From positions 26,016 to 90,015 of the forward strand of contig CAZAUF010000005.1 of assembly GCA_964488555.1 (NCBI GenBank): a stretch of 64,000 bases of DNA. The letters run 5' to 3'. Origin of the DNA: UBA2112 sp964488555 (GTDB lineage: Bacteria > Patescibacteriota > Saccharimonadia > Saccharimonadales > Saccharimonadaceae). The first letter of the stretch is position 1. Each line of letters opens with the position of its first letter. Of this stretch, positions 8,140 to 17,965 are shown piece after piece. The notes below the pieces were generated by a model. The model searched no databases. It was not told the DNA's origin and saw only the letters and a program-made list of their open reading frames with translations. The translations under genes were made by a program, and so were the position numbers.

Positions 8140-9690
8140 ATGCGTTTTGCGAGGGTACTGCTTTGTTTGGTGATTACACTGAGTCAGATGGCTATTCTGG
8201 TGCCAACTGTATCTGCCGAAGACGATGATATAGAGGATGATGCCAAAAGCAGCGTCGTTATCGCTCAGGTGTATATGGGCGCACCCAATAATGATTCGCG
8301 AAAATATCATGAATTTGTCGAAATATATAACAATACGGACGCGCCTGTAGATGTAACGAACTGGTGCGTCAAGTACCTACCTCGTACGGGAAATCCAAAT
8401 AGTAGCACTGTAATCACTTCATGTCTCGTCGCGACCGATCCGGGCACGACGTTATGGTTGGCTGCTCGAGGGTACGCCACGTTTGTGTCGAACGAATTCA
8501 ATAAAGAGTATATGCCGACATATGCTGATGCCTATTTTGATGGCGGTATGTCGCAAACAAGTGGCTACGTGCAGCTGGTCGACCATGAGATGAACGAAAT
8601 AGACCGAGTCGGATGGGGCGCGGTTGAGGTGTATGGTCAAAACAGCGAGGAACCGCCAATACCATATCCATCATTTCCTAAAAATGAACTACCCGATGAC
8701 AATATGCTGCTGAGGAAGCAGGTGGGCAGGGTCATGCAGGACACTGACAAGGATAACGAAGATTTCATCGCAACGGCGGAGCTTACTGTTCACGCATCGA
8801 ACGTGTACGAAGAAGAGATTGTCGTAATAACCGAACCGCCAGAGGCTATTGTTGATTGTGCGGGCGTTGTCATCAATGAAGTGGGTGCCAACCTGAACAA
8901 GCAGTTCATAGAGTTGTACAACACCACGGATGCTGCGGTGTCGCTTGCTGGCTGTAAGCTGCAAACAAACCGCAGCAGTGCGACGTATACATTGATGCAA
9001 GAAGAGTTGGAGCCAGAAGAATACGTGGCTATATACATCTCGGACACCGAGCTGACACTAACGAAAACAAAAACTGGAACGGTGTATCTTTTGTCATCAG
9101 ATGGCAAGGTGAAAAACGACGTGATTGAGTATAGCGATCTACGCGCGGGTACGTCGTGGTCACGATTTATGGACGGATGGCGACAGACATATGCGGTAAC
9201 GCCCGGCGAAGAAAACGTCGATCAACCGTATTTGCCATGTGATGATGGCTACTATCGCAACATGGAAACGGGTCGCTGCAACAAGGTAGTCATCGAAAAG
9301 CCGCTTGCCGCCTGTGCTCCGGATCAGTATCGGAACCCTGAGACAGGTCGATGTAAAAAGACTGTCGTAAGTACATTGACGCCGTGCAAAGAGGGACAAG
9401 AGCGTAATCCGGAAACGAACCGCTGTCGCAGTGTACTGGGTGCGAGTACTACCCGTAAACCATGCAAAGAAAACCAGTATCGTAGTGAAGAAACGAACCG
9501 CTGTCGAAATCTGCCAGCGACGAGCGTGCCGGATGCTGCGTTTGCTGTGCAGCCGGTCGAAGACACCGGTGCAACATTTGTTGGCTGGTGGGTGCTCGGC
9601 GGTCTCGCTTTGCTTGCTGTCGGCTATGGTGTGTGGGAGTGGCGACGAGAGGTGATCAATATACTGTACAAACTTTTACGTCGGTCATAG
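8140..9690 (+). CDS. Lamin-tail-domain surface protein with four Cys-rich repeats and C-terminal anchor
   Basis: 516 residues. Signal peptide (about 1-27, cut near VSA). Two lamin-tail (LTD) beta-sandwich domains: first about 38-185 (VVIAQVYMG...EFVEIYNNTDAPVDV), second about 240-345 (VVINEVGANLNKQFIELYNTT). Then four repeats of pattern C-x(3-5)-Y/E-R-N-x-E-T-x-R-C (about 365-455), and a hydrophobic helix near 485-505 with a basic tail. LTD domains in bacteria occur in secreted and membrane-associated proteins. Likely an envelope protein facing outward; ligand unknown. Confidence 0.88.
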   Translation: MRFARVLLCLVITLSQMAILVPTVSAEDDDIEDDAKSSVVIAQVYMGAPNNDSRKYHEFVEIYNNTDAPVDVTNWCVKYLPRTGNPNSSTVITSCLVATDPGTTLWLAARGYATFVSNEFNKEYMPTYADAYFDGGMSQTSGYVQLVDHEMNEIDRVGWGAVEVYGQNSEEPPIPYPSFPKNELPDDNMLLRKQVGRVMQDTDKDNEDFIATAELTVHASNVYEEEIVVITEPPEAIVDCAGVVINEVGANLNKQFIELYNTTDAAVSLAGCKLQTNRSSATYTLMQEELEPEEYVAIYISDTELTLTKTKTGTVYLLSSDGKVKNDVIEYSDLRAGTSWSRFMDGWRQTYAVTPGEENVDQPYLPCDDGYYRNMETGRCNKVVIEKPLAACAPDQYRNPETGRCKKTVVSTLTPCKEGQERNPETNRCRSVLGASTTRKPCKENQYRSEETNRCRNLPATSVPDAAFAVQPVEDTGATFVGWWVLGGLALLAVGYGVWEWRREVINILYKLLRRS

Positions 9691-9760
9691 TTTCTCCTGG
9701 CTATTGCATCGATTACTGCCCGCTGTTTAGTATAATAAGTAAAGTAACGAGGAGAAGCTT

Positions 9761-10225
9761 TTGGAAGAATCGTCGAAAATACCAACAAAAGCTGTAGTGG
9801 GGTTGGTTGCTGCGGTGTTGCTCGTGATAGCCGCGACTGCGGCTGTGGTGGTGCTAAACAGTGAAAATGATCGTTCTGCTACGAACTCGTCGTCGACCGC
9901 ACCGGCGGAGAATCGATTATCAGCGACAGCATTCAAAGATGGAACGTACGAAGCGACGGGCGAGTACAATACACCTGGTGGCGAAGAAGCTATAGACGTA
10001 AAAATCACGCTTGAAGACAACGCCGTCGCGGAGGTATCAGTAGTGTCGCGAGCGATTTCACGAGAGGCAACCGACTATCAACATCAGTTTATATCTGCAT
10101 ATGAAGAAAAAGTGCTCGGCAAAAAAGTCGACGAAGTTTCTCTCAGTCGCGTTGCAGGATCATCGTTGACACCGATCGGATTTAACCGTGCTATCGAAAA
10201 AATCAGATCCGAAGCAGCTATATAG
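9761..10225 (+). CDS. Membrane-anchored FMN-binding domain protein
   Basis: 154 residues from TTG at 9761, with SD AGGAG just upstream. One N-terminal membrane helix (about 9-31), a Ser/Thr-rich linker, then an FMN_bind domain (DGTYEATGEYNTPGGEE). Near the C-terminus VAGSSLTPIGFNRAI aligns with the (S/T)GA(T/S) flavinylation motif, so a Ser is the likely covalent FMN site. Next gene is ApbE, the transferase that makes this bond, and then an RnfD-FNR fusion: it is probably the extracytoplasmic electron acceptor of that set. Confidence 0.85.
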   Translation: MEESSKIPTKAVVGLVAAVLLVIAATAAVVVLNSENDRSATNSSSTAPAENRLSATAFKDGTYEATGEYNTPGGEEAIDVKITLEDNAVAEVSVVSRAISREATDYQHQFISAYEEKVLGKKVDEVSLSRVAGSSLTPIGFNRAIEKIRSEAAI

Positions 10226-11072
10226 CTGGACCTTTGATGCGATCGGTACGCAGTGGGTGATAGAAACGCCAGCTTTGCTGGGTGACAAAACGAAACAAGA
10301 CGTGTTGCGACGCGTCGACGAATTTGATGCTGTGTACTCGCGATTTCGCGATGATTCGCTGGTGGCACAAGTTGCACGAACTGCTGGTACATATACATTT
10401 CCGGACGACAGTGTGGAGATGATCAAATTTTACAGGAAATTATATGATGCAACGGATGGTGCGGTGACGCCTTTGGTCGGCGATACGCTCAGCGCGCTCG
10501 GGTATGACAAAGCGTATACGTTGCAGCCGCGTGCGCATATATCGGTGCCCGAGTGGGACGACGTGATGCAGTGGGACGAAGCAATCGTCACGACGACCCG
10601 ACCGATCACACTGGATTTCGGGGCGGCGGGCAAGGGACGCCTGGTCGATGAAGCAGCTCTGATATTAGAGGCGGCTAGCGTGACGGAGTATGTGATAGAT
10701 GCGAGTGGAGATGTACGTCATCGTGGTGACGAACAGCAAAAAATCGGATTGGAAAACCCGCATGACCCGACGTCAATCATAGGAATAATGAATGTGCGAA
10801 ACGCCAGCTTGTGTGCTTCGGCTAGTAATCGTCGTCGATGGCAGGGAAATTTGCACCATGTAGTCGACGGCACCACCGGTAAACCGACAAACGACGTGAT
10901 AGCGACATGGGTGGTAGCGAACTCAACGATGCTTGCCGATGGACTGGCAACTGCGCTATTTTTTGTCTCACCCGATCATCTCGCGGAGTGCGGTGATTTT
11001 CAGTATGTGCGCATGCTAAGCAATAACAATATTGAACATTCAGAGCATTTTGTGGGAGAATTATTCGTATGA
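10188..11072 (+). CDS. apbE: FAD:protein FMN transferase
   Basis: About 294 residues. Attaches FMN from FAD to Ser/Thr of target proteins. Family landmarks: FDAIGTQW start of the domain, YDATDGAVTPLVG, LDFGAAGKGRLVDEA, VIDASGDV, HHVVDGTTGKP, and the closing MLADGLATALFF. No signal peptide is obvious, so it may act on the cytoplasmic side or use an undetected export route. The ATG at 10188 lies inside the end of the FMN-binding gene (38-nt overlap); no better start is visible. ATGA overlap with the next gene. Confidence 0.92.
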   Translation: MLSKKSDPKQLYSWTFDAIGTQWVIETPALLGDKTKQDVLRRVDEFDAVYSRFRDDSLVAQVARTAGTYTFPDDSVEMIKFYRKLYDATDGAVTPLVGDTLSALGYDKAYTLQPRAHISVPEWDDVMQWDEAIVTTTRPITLDFGAAGKGRLVDEAALILEAASVTEYVIDASGDVRHRGDEQQKIGLENPHDPTSIIGIMNVRNASLCASASNRRRWQGNLHHVVDGTTGKPTNDVIATWVVANSTMLADGLATALFFVSPDHLAECGDFQYVRMLSNNNIEHSEHFVGELFV

Positions 11073-12559
11073 ACGACCTACGCATCTGGGTAGATGACTT
11101 GTTAGGGCGCGTGACGATGTATCGGTTAGTCGTTTACGGATTGCTGGCGATTGCGTTTGCCGCGCTGCCGTTGATGTTTACGGATTATTTGGTGTACTCA
11201 CCGGCCGCATTTGTAGCGGCCATTATAATATGCGTCGGTGCTTCATACTTGTCTAATCGATTGTTTGGCTGGATGGGTGGCGTGCGTCCCCATGGCGAGT
11301 CAGCAGTAATTACCGGTTTGATACTGGCACTGCTCTTTACGCCGCCAACCACATTCTCGACGGGTGTTGCACTGGCCTTGGTGGCAGTTATCGCAAACGC
11401 ATCAAAATACCTGCTGACAATTCGCGGCAGACACGTGTTTAACCCAGCCGCAATCGCCATTGTCATAGCGAGCGTCAGCGGTTTGGCCTATGCTACGTGG
11501 TGGATCGCAACGCCAGCACTCTTACTAATTACCATCGTGGTGGCTGGATTGATTTTGTACAAAACACAGAAGCTGCAAATGGGTCTGACGTTCCTGGCGA
11601 CCGCCGTGGTGATGATATTGCTGGTTGCAGCACTACGTGGCGGCATTTCACCACAGGATTTCGGCATGGTATTGACCTCATGGCCGCTTGTGTTTATAGC
11701 GGGCATCATGTTGTGCGAGCCGCTCACGTTGCCACCGCGGCATAAGCAACAGTTACTCGTGGCGATTATCGTGGCAGTCCTGATGGCGCAATCATTCCGT
11801 TACGGTAGTTTATCTATGACGCCAGCGTTGGCACTTGTCATCGGCAATATCGTGGGATTTTGGTTTGGCCTGCGGCGCAGCATCAAATTGAGACTTGTAT
11901 CGACAAAGAAGCAGGGACGCGACGGTATGGAGTTTACGTTTGACGTGCCAAGGCTACAGTTTCTACCGGGACAATATATTGAACTATCATTGCCGCACGG
12001 CCGTGCCGATAGCCGCGGTATGCGTCGCGTGTTCAGCATCATAGGACATCCAGGTGAGCATCAGCTGAGCGTGGCGACGCGTATTCCAGAGCGACCGAGC
12101 ACGTTCAAGCGTGCGCTACTAGCACTTAAGCCCGGAGAGTTCGTGCACGGCACTCGTGTAGCGGGTGATTTCGTACCACCAGAAGATCCATCGACACCCG
12201 TACTGTGTATAGCTGGCGGGGTGGGTATTACGCCGTATATCAGCTTTTTGCAGTCAGCAGGTAAACGACGAGTTACCATACTGTACGCTGTAAAAAAACT
12301 CGACGACTTGATGTTTGTCGATGTCCTGCGTCATTACAATGTGGATGTTGTCGTGGTATCGCCCGACGCAGGCAAGCTGCCCGATCGTGACTGGAAGCAT
12401 GAGCACGGCGAACTAACACGAGAAGTAGTTGAACGCTACATAGAACCGGATATGCATGTGTATATTTCTGGTCCTCCTGCTATGGTAACGAAGACAAAGC
12501 AGGCGGCGCGCGACGCCGGTGCAATACATATCCACACGGATCACTTCACTGGGTACTAA
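11069..12559 (+). CDS. RnfD/NqrB-like membrane domain fused to ferredoxin-NAD(P)H reductase-type domain
   Basis: 496 residues. Residues about 15-275 are hydrophobic, with some nine membrane helices and the RnfD/NqrB-like RGRHVFNPAAIA. The C-terminal part (about 275-495) is a FNR-type flavin/NAD module: PGQYIELSLP, RRVFSIIGHP (FAD-binding R-x-F-S), AGGVGITPYISFL (NAD phosphate), YISGPPAMV. The fusion would pass electrons from NAD(P)H through the membrane to the covalently bound FMN of the first gene of the cassette. Confidence 0.88.
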   Translation: MNDLRIWVDDLLGRVTMYRLVVYGLLAIAFAALPLMFTDYLVYSPAAFVAAIIICVGASYLSNRLFGWMGGVRPHGESAVITGLILALLFTPPTTFSTGVALALVAVIANASKYLLTIRGRHVFNPAAIAIVIASVSGLAYATWWIATPALLLITIVVAGLILYKTQKLQMGLTFLATAVVMILLVAALRGGISPQDFGMVLTSWPLVFIAGIMLCEPLTLPPRHKQQLLVAIIVAVLMAQSFRYGSLSMTPALALVIGNIVGFWFGLRRSIKLRLVSTKKQGRDGMEFTFDVPRLQFLPGQYIELSLPHGRADSRGMRRVFSIIGHPGEHQLSVATRIPERPSTFKRALLALKPGEFVHGTRVAGDFVPPEDPSTPVLCIAGGVGITPYISFLQSAGKRRVTILYAVKKLDDLMFVDVLRHYNVDVVVVSPDAGKLPDRDWKHEHGELTREVVERYIEPDMHVYISGPPAMVTKTKQAARDAGAIHIHTDHFTGY

Positions 12560-12569
12560 GCCGGTAAGC

Positions 12570-12575
12570 TATACT
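12570..12575 (+). promoter_or_regulatory. -10 box of ruvC
   Basis: TATACT ends 6 nt before the ruvC ATG (12582), predicting a leaderless mRNA. Confidence 0.55.
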
Positions 12576-12581
12576 GGATGC

Positions 12582-13064
12582 ATGCGAATAATCGGTATTG
12601 ACCCGGGAACAGGAATTTTGGGATTTGGCGTCATCGATGTGAGTGGCAATAAAACCAAACTGGTGACGGCGGGTGTGATCACTACACCGGCACATACACC
12701 CGTGGACGTTCGACTCGAAGAGATATTTGATGGATTGACAGAAATAATTCGTGAAACGAAACCCGAAGTCATGTCGATTGAAAAATTGTTTTTTTCGCGC
12801 AATGTTACCACAGCAATTAGCGTGGCGCAGGCGCGCGGCGTTGCCATGCTGACCGGGCGCAAAGCAGCACTGCCGATTGCCGAATATACACCTCAGCAGA
12901 TCAAGCAAACGCTGACTGGCTATGGCAAGGCTGATAAAAAGCAGGTGCAAGAAATGGTGCGGTTGCAACTCGGTCTCACTGAAGTACCTAAGCCCGATGA
13001 TTGCGCCGATGCACTTGCTGCCGCGATTACACATGCGATGATGAGTCGAACCGACGTAGCCTAG
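12582..13064 (+). CDS. ruvC: Holliday junction resolvase RuvC
   Basis: 160 residues from ATG 12582 (MRIIGIDPGTG); longer forms starting in the previous gene add residues unlike the family. Catalytic acidic residues are visible in GIDPG (Asp 7), MSIEKLFF (Glu) and KPDDCADALAAAITH (C-terminal Asp pair). RuvC cuts junctions delivered by RuvAB, both encoded 6-7 kb downstream. Confidence 0.96.
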   Translation: MRIIGIDPGTGILGFGVIDVSGNKTKLVTAGVITTPAHTPVDVRLEEIFDGLTEIIRETKPEVMSIEKLFFSRNVTTAISVAQARGVAMLTGRKAALPIAEYTPQQIKQTLTGYGKADKKQVQEMVRLQLGLTEVPKPDDCADALAAAITHAMMSRTDVA

Positions 13065-13130
13065 CCATAAGCACTATCACGCAGTATACTGGTAACATTC
13101 ACAACCAACGGAAAATGCGCGGGGAGGGTC

Positions 13131-13850
13131 ATGACAGATAAAGACAGTAGCGTGATAAAAATAGAAAAACTGACCAAAAAATTCGGCTCAGTAAACGCAC
13201 TGAATGGGTTTGATATGGACGTGCGAAAAGGCGAAGTGCATGGATTTTTGGGACCGAACGGTGCTGGCAAGTCCACGACGATCCGCGTGATACTGGGACT
13301 TCTCAAAAAAAGTGGCGGCAGCGTGAAGTTGCTTGGCCGCGATCCGTGGAAAGACGCCGTGGAGCTGCATACGCACTTGGCCTATGTGCCAGGCGACGTG
13401 AACTTTTGGCCAAATTTGACCGGAGGCGAAATCATCGATTTGCTCGGGAAACTACGCGGCGGCCTAGATGAAGAGCGGCGCAAACGTTTGCTAAAAAGAT
13501 TCGAGCTTGACCCGACCAAAAAGTTTCGCACCTATTCGAAGGGAAATCGTCAAAAAGTCGCGCTGGTGGCAGCACTGGCGAGCGACGTGCCGCTGTATAT
13601 TCTGGATGAGCCGACGAGCGGTCTTGATCCGCTGATGGAACAAATTTTTCAAGAAGAGATTCGTAGTCTCAAAAAACATGACAAGACAGTGCTACTCTCG
13701 AGTCATATTTTGAGCGAAGCCGAGGCACTTTGCGATCGTGTGACAATCATCCGTGAAGGCAAAACCGTGTCGGTGTATACGCTGGCTGAACTGAAAAAAG
13801 AACACGAAAATCTAGAGTCGCTCTTCTTGAGCCAATATGAGGTTGAGTGA
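13131..13850 (+). CDS. ABC transporter ATP-binding protein
   Basis: 239 residues. Walker A GPNGAGKST, Walker B LYILDEPTSGLDP, and a degenerate signature YSKGNRQKV in place of LSGGQ, a form common in drug- and antibiotic-export ABC-2 systems. SD GGGAGGG 4 nt before ATG. ATGA overlap with the permease gene shows they form one transporter. Substrate cannot be read from the sequence. Confidence 0.95.
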   Translation: MTDKDSSVIKIEKLTKKFGSVNALNGFDMDVRKGEVHGFLGPNGAGKSTTIRVILGLLKKSGGSVKLLGRDPWKDAVELHTHLAYVPGDVNFWPNLTGGEIIDLLGKLRGGLDEERRKRLLKRFELDPTKKFRTYSKGNRQKVALVAALASDVPLYILDEPTSGLDPLMEQIFQEEIRSLKKHDKTVLLSSHILSEAEALCDRVTIIREGKTVSVYTLAELKKEHENLESLFLSQYEVE

Positions 13851-15469
13851 TGTTTGCAGGCACCAAAGCACTTGTCGGACTGATACTTCGGCGTGATCGA
13901 ATCAAGCTGCCGGTTTGGATAGTCGGTATCGTAGCGTCGCTTCTGTCGGTCGTGCCGGTACTACGCGAGACATACGGTGATCAAGCGAGCTGGACTGCTC
14001 TATATCAGTCACTTTCCAGTAATGCAGCAGGGTTGTTTCTCACTGGACCCATGGACAGCGCGACATTTGGCGGTGTCGTGACGATCGAAACGCTGCTATG
14101 GTGGGGGCTTGCGGTCGCATTTATGAATACACTGCTTATCGTACGTCATACACGTCTCAACGAAGAGATGGGCGCGCAGGAACTGCTACTTGCCGGACAG
14201 GTGCATCGTGGTGCTGGACTTCTATCGGCACTGAGTGTCGCATTTGTGGCTGATATGGCAATCGCTGTGGGTATAGGTGCAGGTTTGGCACTGATGGAGC
14301 CGACATGGGGCGCGGGTGCTTGGTTGTATGGATTGGCGATCGGTATCTTCGGCTTTGTGTGGGCAGTGATCGCAGGTATAGTAGTGCAGCTCGTCGAAAG
14401 CGCGCGCTCAGCCAACGGTATGCTTGCAGGACTCATTGGTATTGCATTTGCCATTCGTGGTGTAGGCGATTTCATGAGTAACATAGGTGCGGATGGGTTA
14501 CTGCAACCCGCATGGATGAGTTGGTTTAGCCCGTTCGGATGGATGCAAGCCACTCGAGGATTGACCGCACCAGAATGGTGGCCGCTTGCTATTCCTGTCG
14601 TATTTGTTGTCGTGGCTATCCCTGTCGCATTTTGGCTGCTTAGCAAGCGAGACGTCGGTGCGGGTATTTTGCCAGCTCGCAAAGGACGCGCGCGGGCATC
14701 GGCATTTCTCCAGACGCCACTTGGACTGACATGGAAACTACAGAAAAACATCTTTGTGGGTTGGATGGCCGGTTCGCTCGCGACGGTGATGACAATCAGC
14801 GTGCTACTCCCTGAGATGAGTCATGTCTACGAAAGCTCTGAGAGCACGAGAGCACTTATAGAAGCAATGGGTGGAACTGGTGCAATGATTCCGGCATTTT
14901 TGTCGGTGATGCTTGCCATCATAGCAGTGATGGTACTGGCATATGTCGTGCAGGGACTGAGTAAGCTAAGCAGTGAAGAGTCAAGCGGACATTTGGAAAA
15001 CTTGCTCGTTCTACGACTTGCTCGCGTCAAATGGTTGAGTCTGCATACTCTCGTGGTGCTCGTGGGTGGTGCGATAATGTTGATGATCTCTGGTGCTACG
15101 CTCGCGATTGCCGTGAATACCGGCACCGACACGACGGCGAGCGTATGGAGCTATATCATTGCCGGACTATCTTATTTTCCGGTGTTACTCTTGTTTGCCG
15201 GCTTATATATAGTGCTGTTTGGTTTGTTGCCGCGTATTGTCGGTGTGGTGGTGTGGGTCCTGTTTGGGTATGTTGCATTCATGTCGTGGCTGGGTCCGCT
15301 TTTCAAGCTTGAGCAGTGGATTATGGACCTGTCGCCGCTCAGTCATGTCGCACCCGCACCGGCTCAAGATATCGTACTGGGACCCCTTGTGGTTATGACG
15401 TGTATCGCACTGATATTGCTGACTATAGGCATCGCGGCATTTCGCGTGCGCGATGTCCAAACGTCATAA
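13847..15469 (+). CDS. ABC-2-type exporter permease
   Basis: 540 residues with about 12 membrane helices in two halves of six, as in permeases of the antibiotic-exporter group (single long permease plus one ATPase). A soluble stretch about 270-290 (KRDVGAGILPARKGRARAS) separates the halves. Partner of the overlapping ATPase. Stops 40 nt before the penicillin-binding protein gene. Confidence 0.9.
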   Translation: MMFAGTKALVGLILRRDRIKLPVWIVGIVASLLSVVPVLRETYGDQASWTALYQSLSSNAAGLFLTGPMDSATFGGVVTIETLLWWGLAVAFMNTLLIVRHTRLNEEMGAQELLLAGQVHRGAGLLSALSVAFVADMAIAVGIGAGLALMEPTWGAGAWLYGLAIGIFGFVWAVIAGIVVQLVESARSANGMLAGLIGIAFAIRGVGDFMSNIGADGLLQPAWMSWFSPFGWMQATRGLTAPEWWPLAIPVVFVVVAIPVAFWLLSKRDVGAGILPARKGRARASAFLQTPLGLTWKLQKNIFVGWMAGSLATVMTISVLLPEMSHVYESSESTRALIEAMGGTGAMIPAFLSVMLAIIAVMVLAYVVQGLSKLSSEESSGHLENLLVLRLARVKWLSLHTLVVLVGGAIMLMISGATLAIAVNTGTDTTASVWSYIIAGLSYFPVLLLFAGLYIVLFGLLPRIVGVVVWVLFGYVAFMSWLGPLFKLEQWIMDLSPLSHVAPAPAQDIVLGPLVVMTCIALILLTIGIAAFRVRDVQTS

Positions 15470-15494
15470 AAAGACTTGACCTTGATAAATTTGG

Positions 15495-15500
15495 TATAAT
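15495..15500 (+). promoter_or_regulatory. Extended -10 promoter of the PBP gene
   Basis: TGGTATAAT (extended -10), ATG 8 nt downstream; no SD. Predicts a leaderless transcript. Confidence 0.6.
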
Positions 15501-15508
15501 GGATACAC

Positions 15509-17965
15509 ATGAAGCGTCAAGGAAAATATACCAGACGCGTGACGCCGACCCAGAAGGTCAAGCGCCAGTACCGACGACGATTTCGTTGGTGGCGGCAGCT
15601 CAGCTGGAAGAAGCGAGGTCTGGTAATAGGTGGGGCACTTCTGGCGTTTATGGTGTTGACGCCTCTTTTGACGTACCTCTATTTCGCGCGTGATATCTCT
15701 GATATGGATCGGTTGATGAACCGTAACAATACTGGCGTGGTTTTTTATGCTAATGATGGCAAGACAGAGATTTATAGCAGCGGTCGGGCAGCTCACCGTG
15801 ATCTGGTGCCACTCGATAAAATCTCACCACACATGAAACACGCGCTCATTGCCGCCGAGGATAAAGATTTTTACGAGCACAACGGTTTTTCAATTTTGAG
15901 TACCCTGCGTGCCGTTTATGGATATATTGTGAATGGCGGCGGTAGCTTTGGCGGATCAACTATCACGCAACAGCTGGCCAAAATCACCGTGTTGAGCAGC
16001 AACCGTAGCTTTATGCGGCAATATCAAGCGTTTTCGATTGCGGTAGCGATAGAAAATACATATTCCAAAGATCAGATATTGGCTATGTATCTGAACTCTG
16101 CCTACTTTGGCGAGGGTGCATTTGGTGTGGAGGAGGCGGCGAAAGTGTACTTTGACACGACACCCGACAAGTTGAGTTTGGCGCAGTCTGCCATGCTTGT
16201 CGGTTTACTGCCAGCACCAAGTATATACTCCCCAGTGAGCGGTAACGCGGAATATGCCAAGGAACGTCAGACGACTGTACTCAGCCGTATGGTCACCAAC
16301 GAGTACATCACGGAAAAAGAAAAAGAAACTGCGTTGGCGAAAAAGCTGAAGTATGAGCCGCCGAGAGCACCTATAAATGACAGTAAGGCACCACATTTTG
16401 CTCAAATGGTTCTGGACCAGTTGTACGAAAAGTACGGTGAAGAAACGGTGACTCGTAGCGGCTATCAGGTCACGACAACGCTTGATGCCGACGTGCAGAA
16501 AAAGATGAAGACCGCACTTGATGCCAATATGCCGACGATTAATCGGAATGGTGGGCACAATGCAGCTGCTGTCGCGATTGACCCGACGAGCGGTGAGATT
16601 CGAGGGCTAATAGGTAGTTACGACTGGAGCGACGAAGACTACGGTAAAGTTAATATCGTCACATCATTGCGCCAGCCTGGCTCCAGCTTCAAACCGATCT
16701 ACTATGCGCACGCACTTGCGGACGGCGTCATTACTCCGGCGACGATTCTCCACGATGTAAGAAAAGATTTTGGCGGAGGATATATACCGCAAAATGCTGA
16801 CAGGAGATTCCGCGGTGACGTGACAGTACGTAGCGCGCTGAACCAGTCACTCAACATCCCATCTGTCGAAGTCATGCAGAAATATGGTATCGACAAGAGC
16901 GTGGATGCAGCACAGAACATGGGTCTTGGCAGTATCAATGACGACAAAAATTATGGCTTGAGTCTGGCACTTGGTTCAGCAGAGGTGACACCGCTTGCGC
17001 TGACCAATGCTTATGCAGCATTTGCCAACGAAGGCGAGCAATTCAACACGACGGTTATCAAAAACATCAAGAATAAGTTCAATGATCAAATTTATACGGC
17101 AAATGAACAGTCCAAGCAGGTTATTAGTCCGCAGGGAGCATTCCTCATTTCTGATATTCTGTCCGACAACACCGCACGAGCACCGATTTTTGGTAGTACA
17201 CTCAATGTGTACGATGCCAAGACAGGGGCGGTCAAAAAGGTTGCTGTCAAAACCGGTACGACCAATGATTCACGCGATGCCTGGACTGTAGGGTATACGC
17301 CGCAGCTCGCTATGGGTGTCTGGGTTGGCAACAACGACAACGAAGCAATGCTCAATGGCGGCTCGATTATGGCCGGTCCGATATTCACCAGAGCTATGGG
17401 TTCGATATTGGCGGGCGTAGATACGAAATTTACGCCACCATCCGGGGTCACTCAGCGTAATGTGTGTTTCAGTAATCACGGCCTAGCAGACAACTCGGTC
17501 AAGGGACAAACGTACAGGGAGTATTTCTTGGATTCGGCACTGCCAAGTGCGCGGTGTTCCGCGAAGAGTTCGTCGCCATCACCAAGTCCGAGCAAATCGG
17601 CAACACCGGACGATGATGTGAACTTGTCGATGACACTATCGGCCAATCCTAGCGGTAGTGCACCTCAGGATACGCCAGTCACATTTACAGTCACGCTTTC
17701 TGATAGTGCAGCGACAGGATCAGTGACATTTATGGATGGTGATCAAACGCTCGGTACGCCTCAGGTGTCAGGTGGCAGCGCGTCGATTATTACACCGTTC
17801 TTGTCTCCTGGTCCGCATACGATCGTTGCAACGTTTACGCCAGACGATTCATCGCAGTTTGACAGCATAACAAAATCACTTAACTACACCATTAGCAATG
17901 GAAACGGTACGCGATCAAGAGATGATGACAATAGAGGGCGTCGCGGATTTTTTGATCGCGGTTAG
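15509..17965 (+). CDS. Class A penicillin-binding protein (glycosyltransferase plus transpeptidase) with C-terminal Ig-like domain
   Basis: 818 residues. Basic N-terminus, one membrane helix (about 36-62), GT51 glycosyltransferase (EDKDFYEHNGF, GGSTITQQLAK), transpeptidase with nucleophile motif SSFK near residue 392, SLN in NQSLNIPSV, and KTGTTND near 582. After a Ser/Pro linker a bacterial Ig-like (Big_3-type) domain (about 715-795) and an Arg/Asp-rich tail. Polymerises and cross-links peptidoglycan, supporting that this organism makes its own wall together with murA, murB and mraY in the window. Confidence 0.96.
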   Translation: MKRQGKYTRRVTPTQKVKRQYRRRFRWWRQLSWKKRGLVIGGALLAFMVLTPLLTYLYFARDISDMDRLMNRNNTGVVFYANDGKTEIYSSGRAAHRDLVPLDKISPHMKHALIAAEDKDFYEHNGFSILSTLRAVYGYIVNGGGSFGGSTITQQLAKITVLSSNRSFMRQYQAFSIAVAIENTYSKDQILAMYLNSAYFGEGAFGVEEAAKVYFDTTPDKLSLAQSAMLVGLLPAPSIYSPVSGNAEYAKERQTTVLSRMVTNEYITEKEKETALAKKLKYEPPRAPINDSKAPHFAQMVLDQLYEKYGEETVTRSGYQVTTTLDADVQKKMKTALDANMPTINRNGGHNAAAVAIDPTSGEIRGLIGSYDWSDEDYGKVNIVTSLRQPGSSFKPIYYAHALADGVITPATILHDVRKDFGGGYIPQNADRRFRGDVTVRSALNQSLNIPSVEVMQKYGIDKSVDAAQNMGLGSINDDKNYGLSLALGSAEVTPLALTNAYAAFANEGEQFNTTVIKNIKNKFNDQIYTANEQSKQVISPQGAFLISDILSDNTARAPIFGSTLNVYDAKTGAVKKVAVKTGTTNDSRDAWTVGYTPQLAMGVWVGNNDNEAMLNGGSIMAGPIFTRAMGSILAGVDTKFTPPSGVTQRNVCFSNHGLADNSVKGQTYREYFLDSALPSARCSAKSSSPSPSPSKSATPDDDVNLSMTLSANPSGSAPQDTPVTFTVTLSDSAATGSVTFMDGDQTLGTPQVSGGSASIITPFLSPGPHTIVATFTPDDSSQFDSITKSLNYTISNGNGTRSRDDDNRGRRGFFDRG

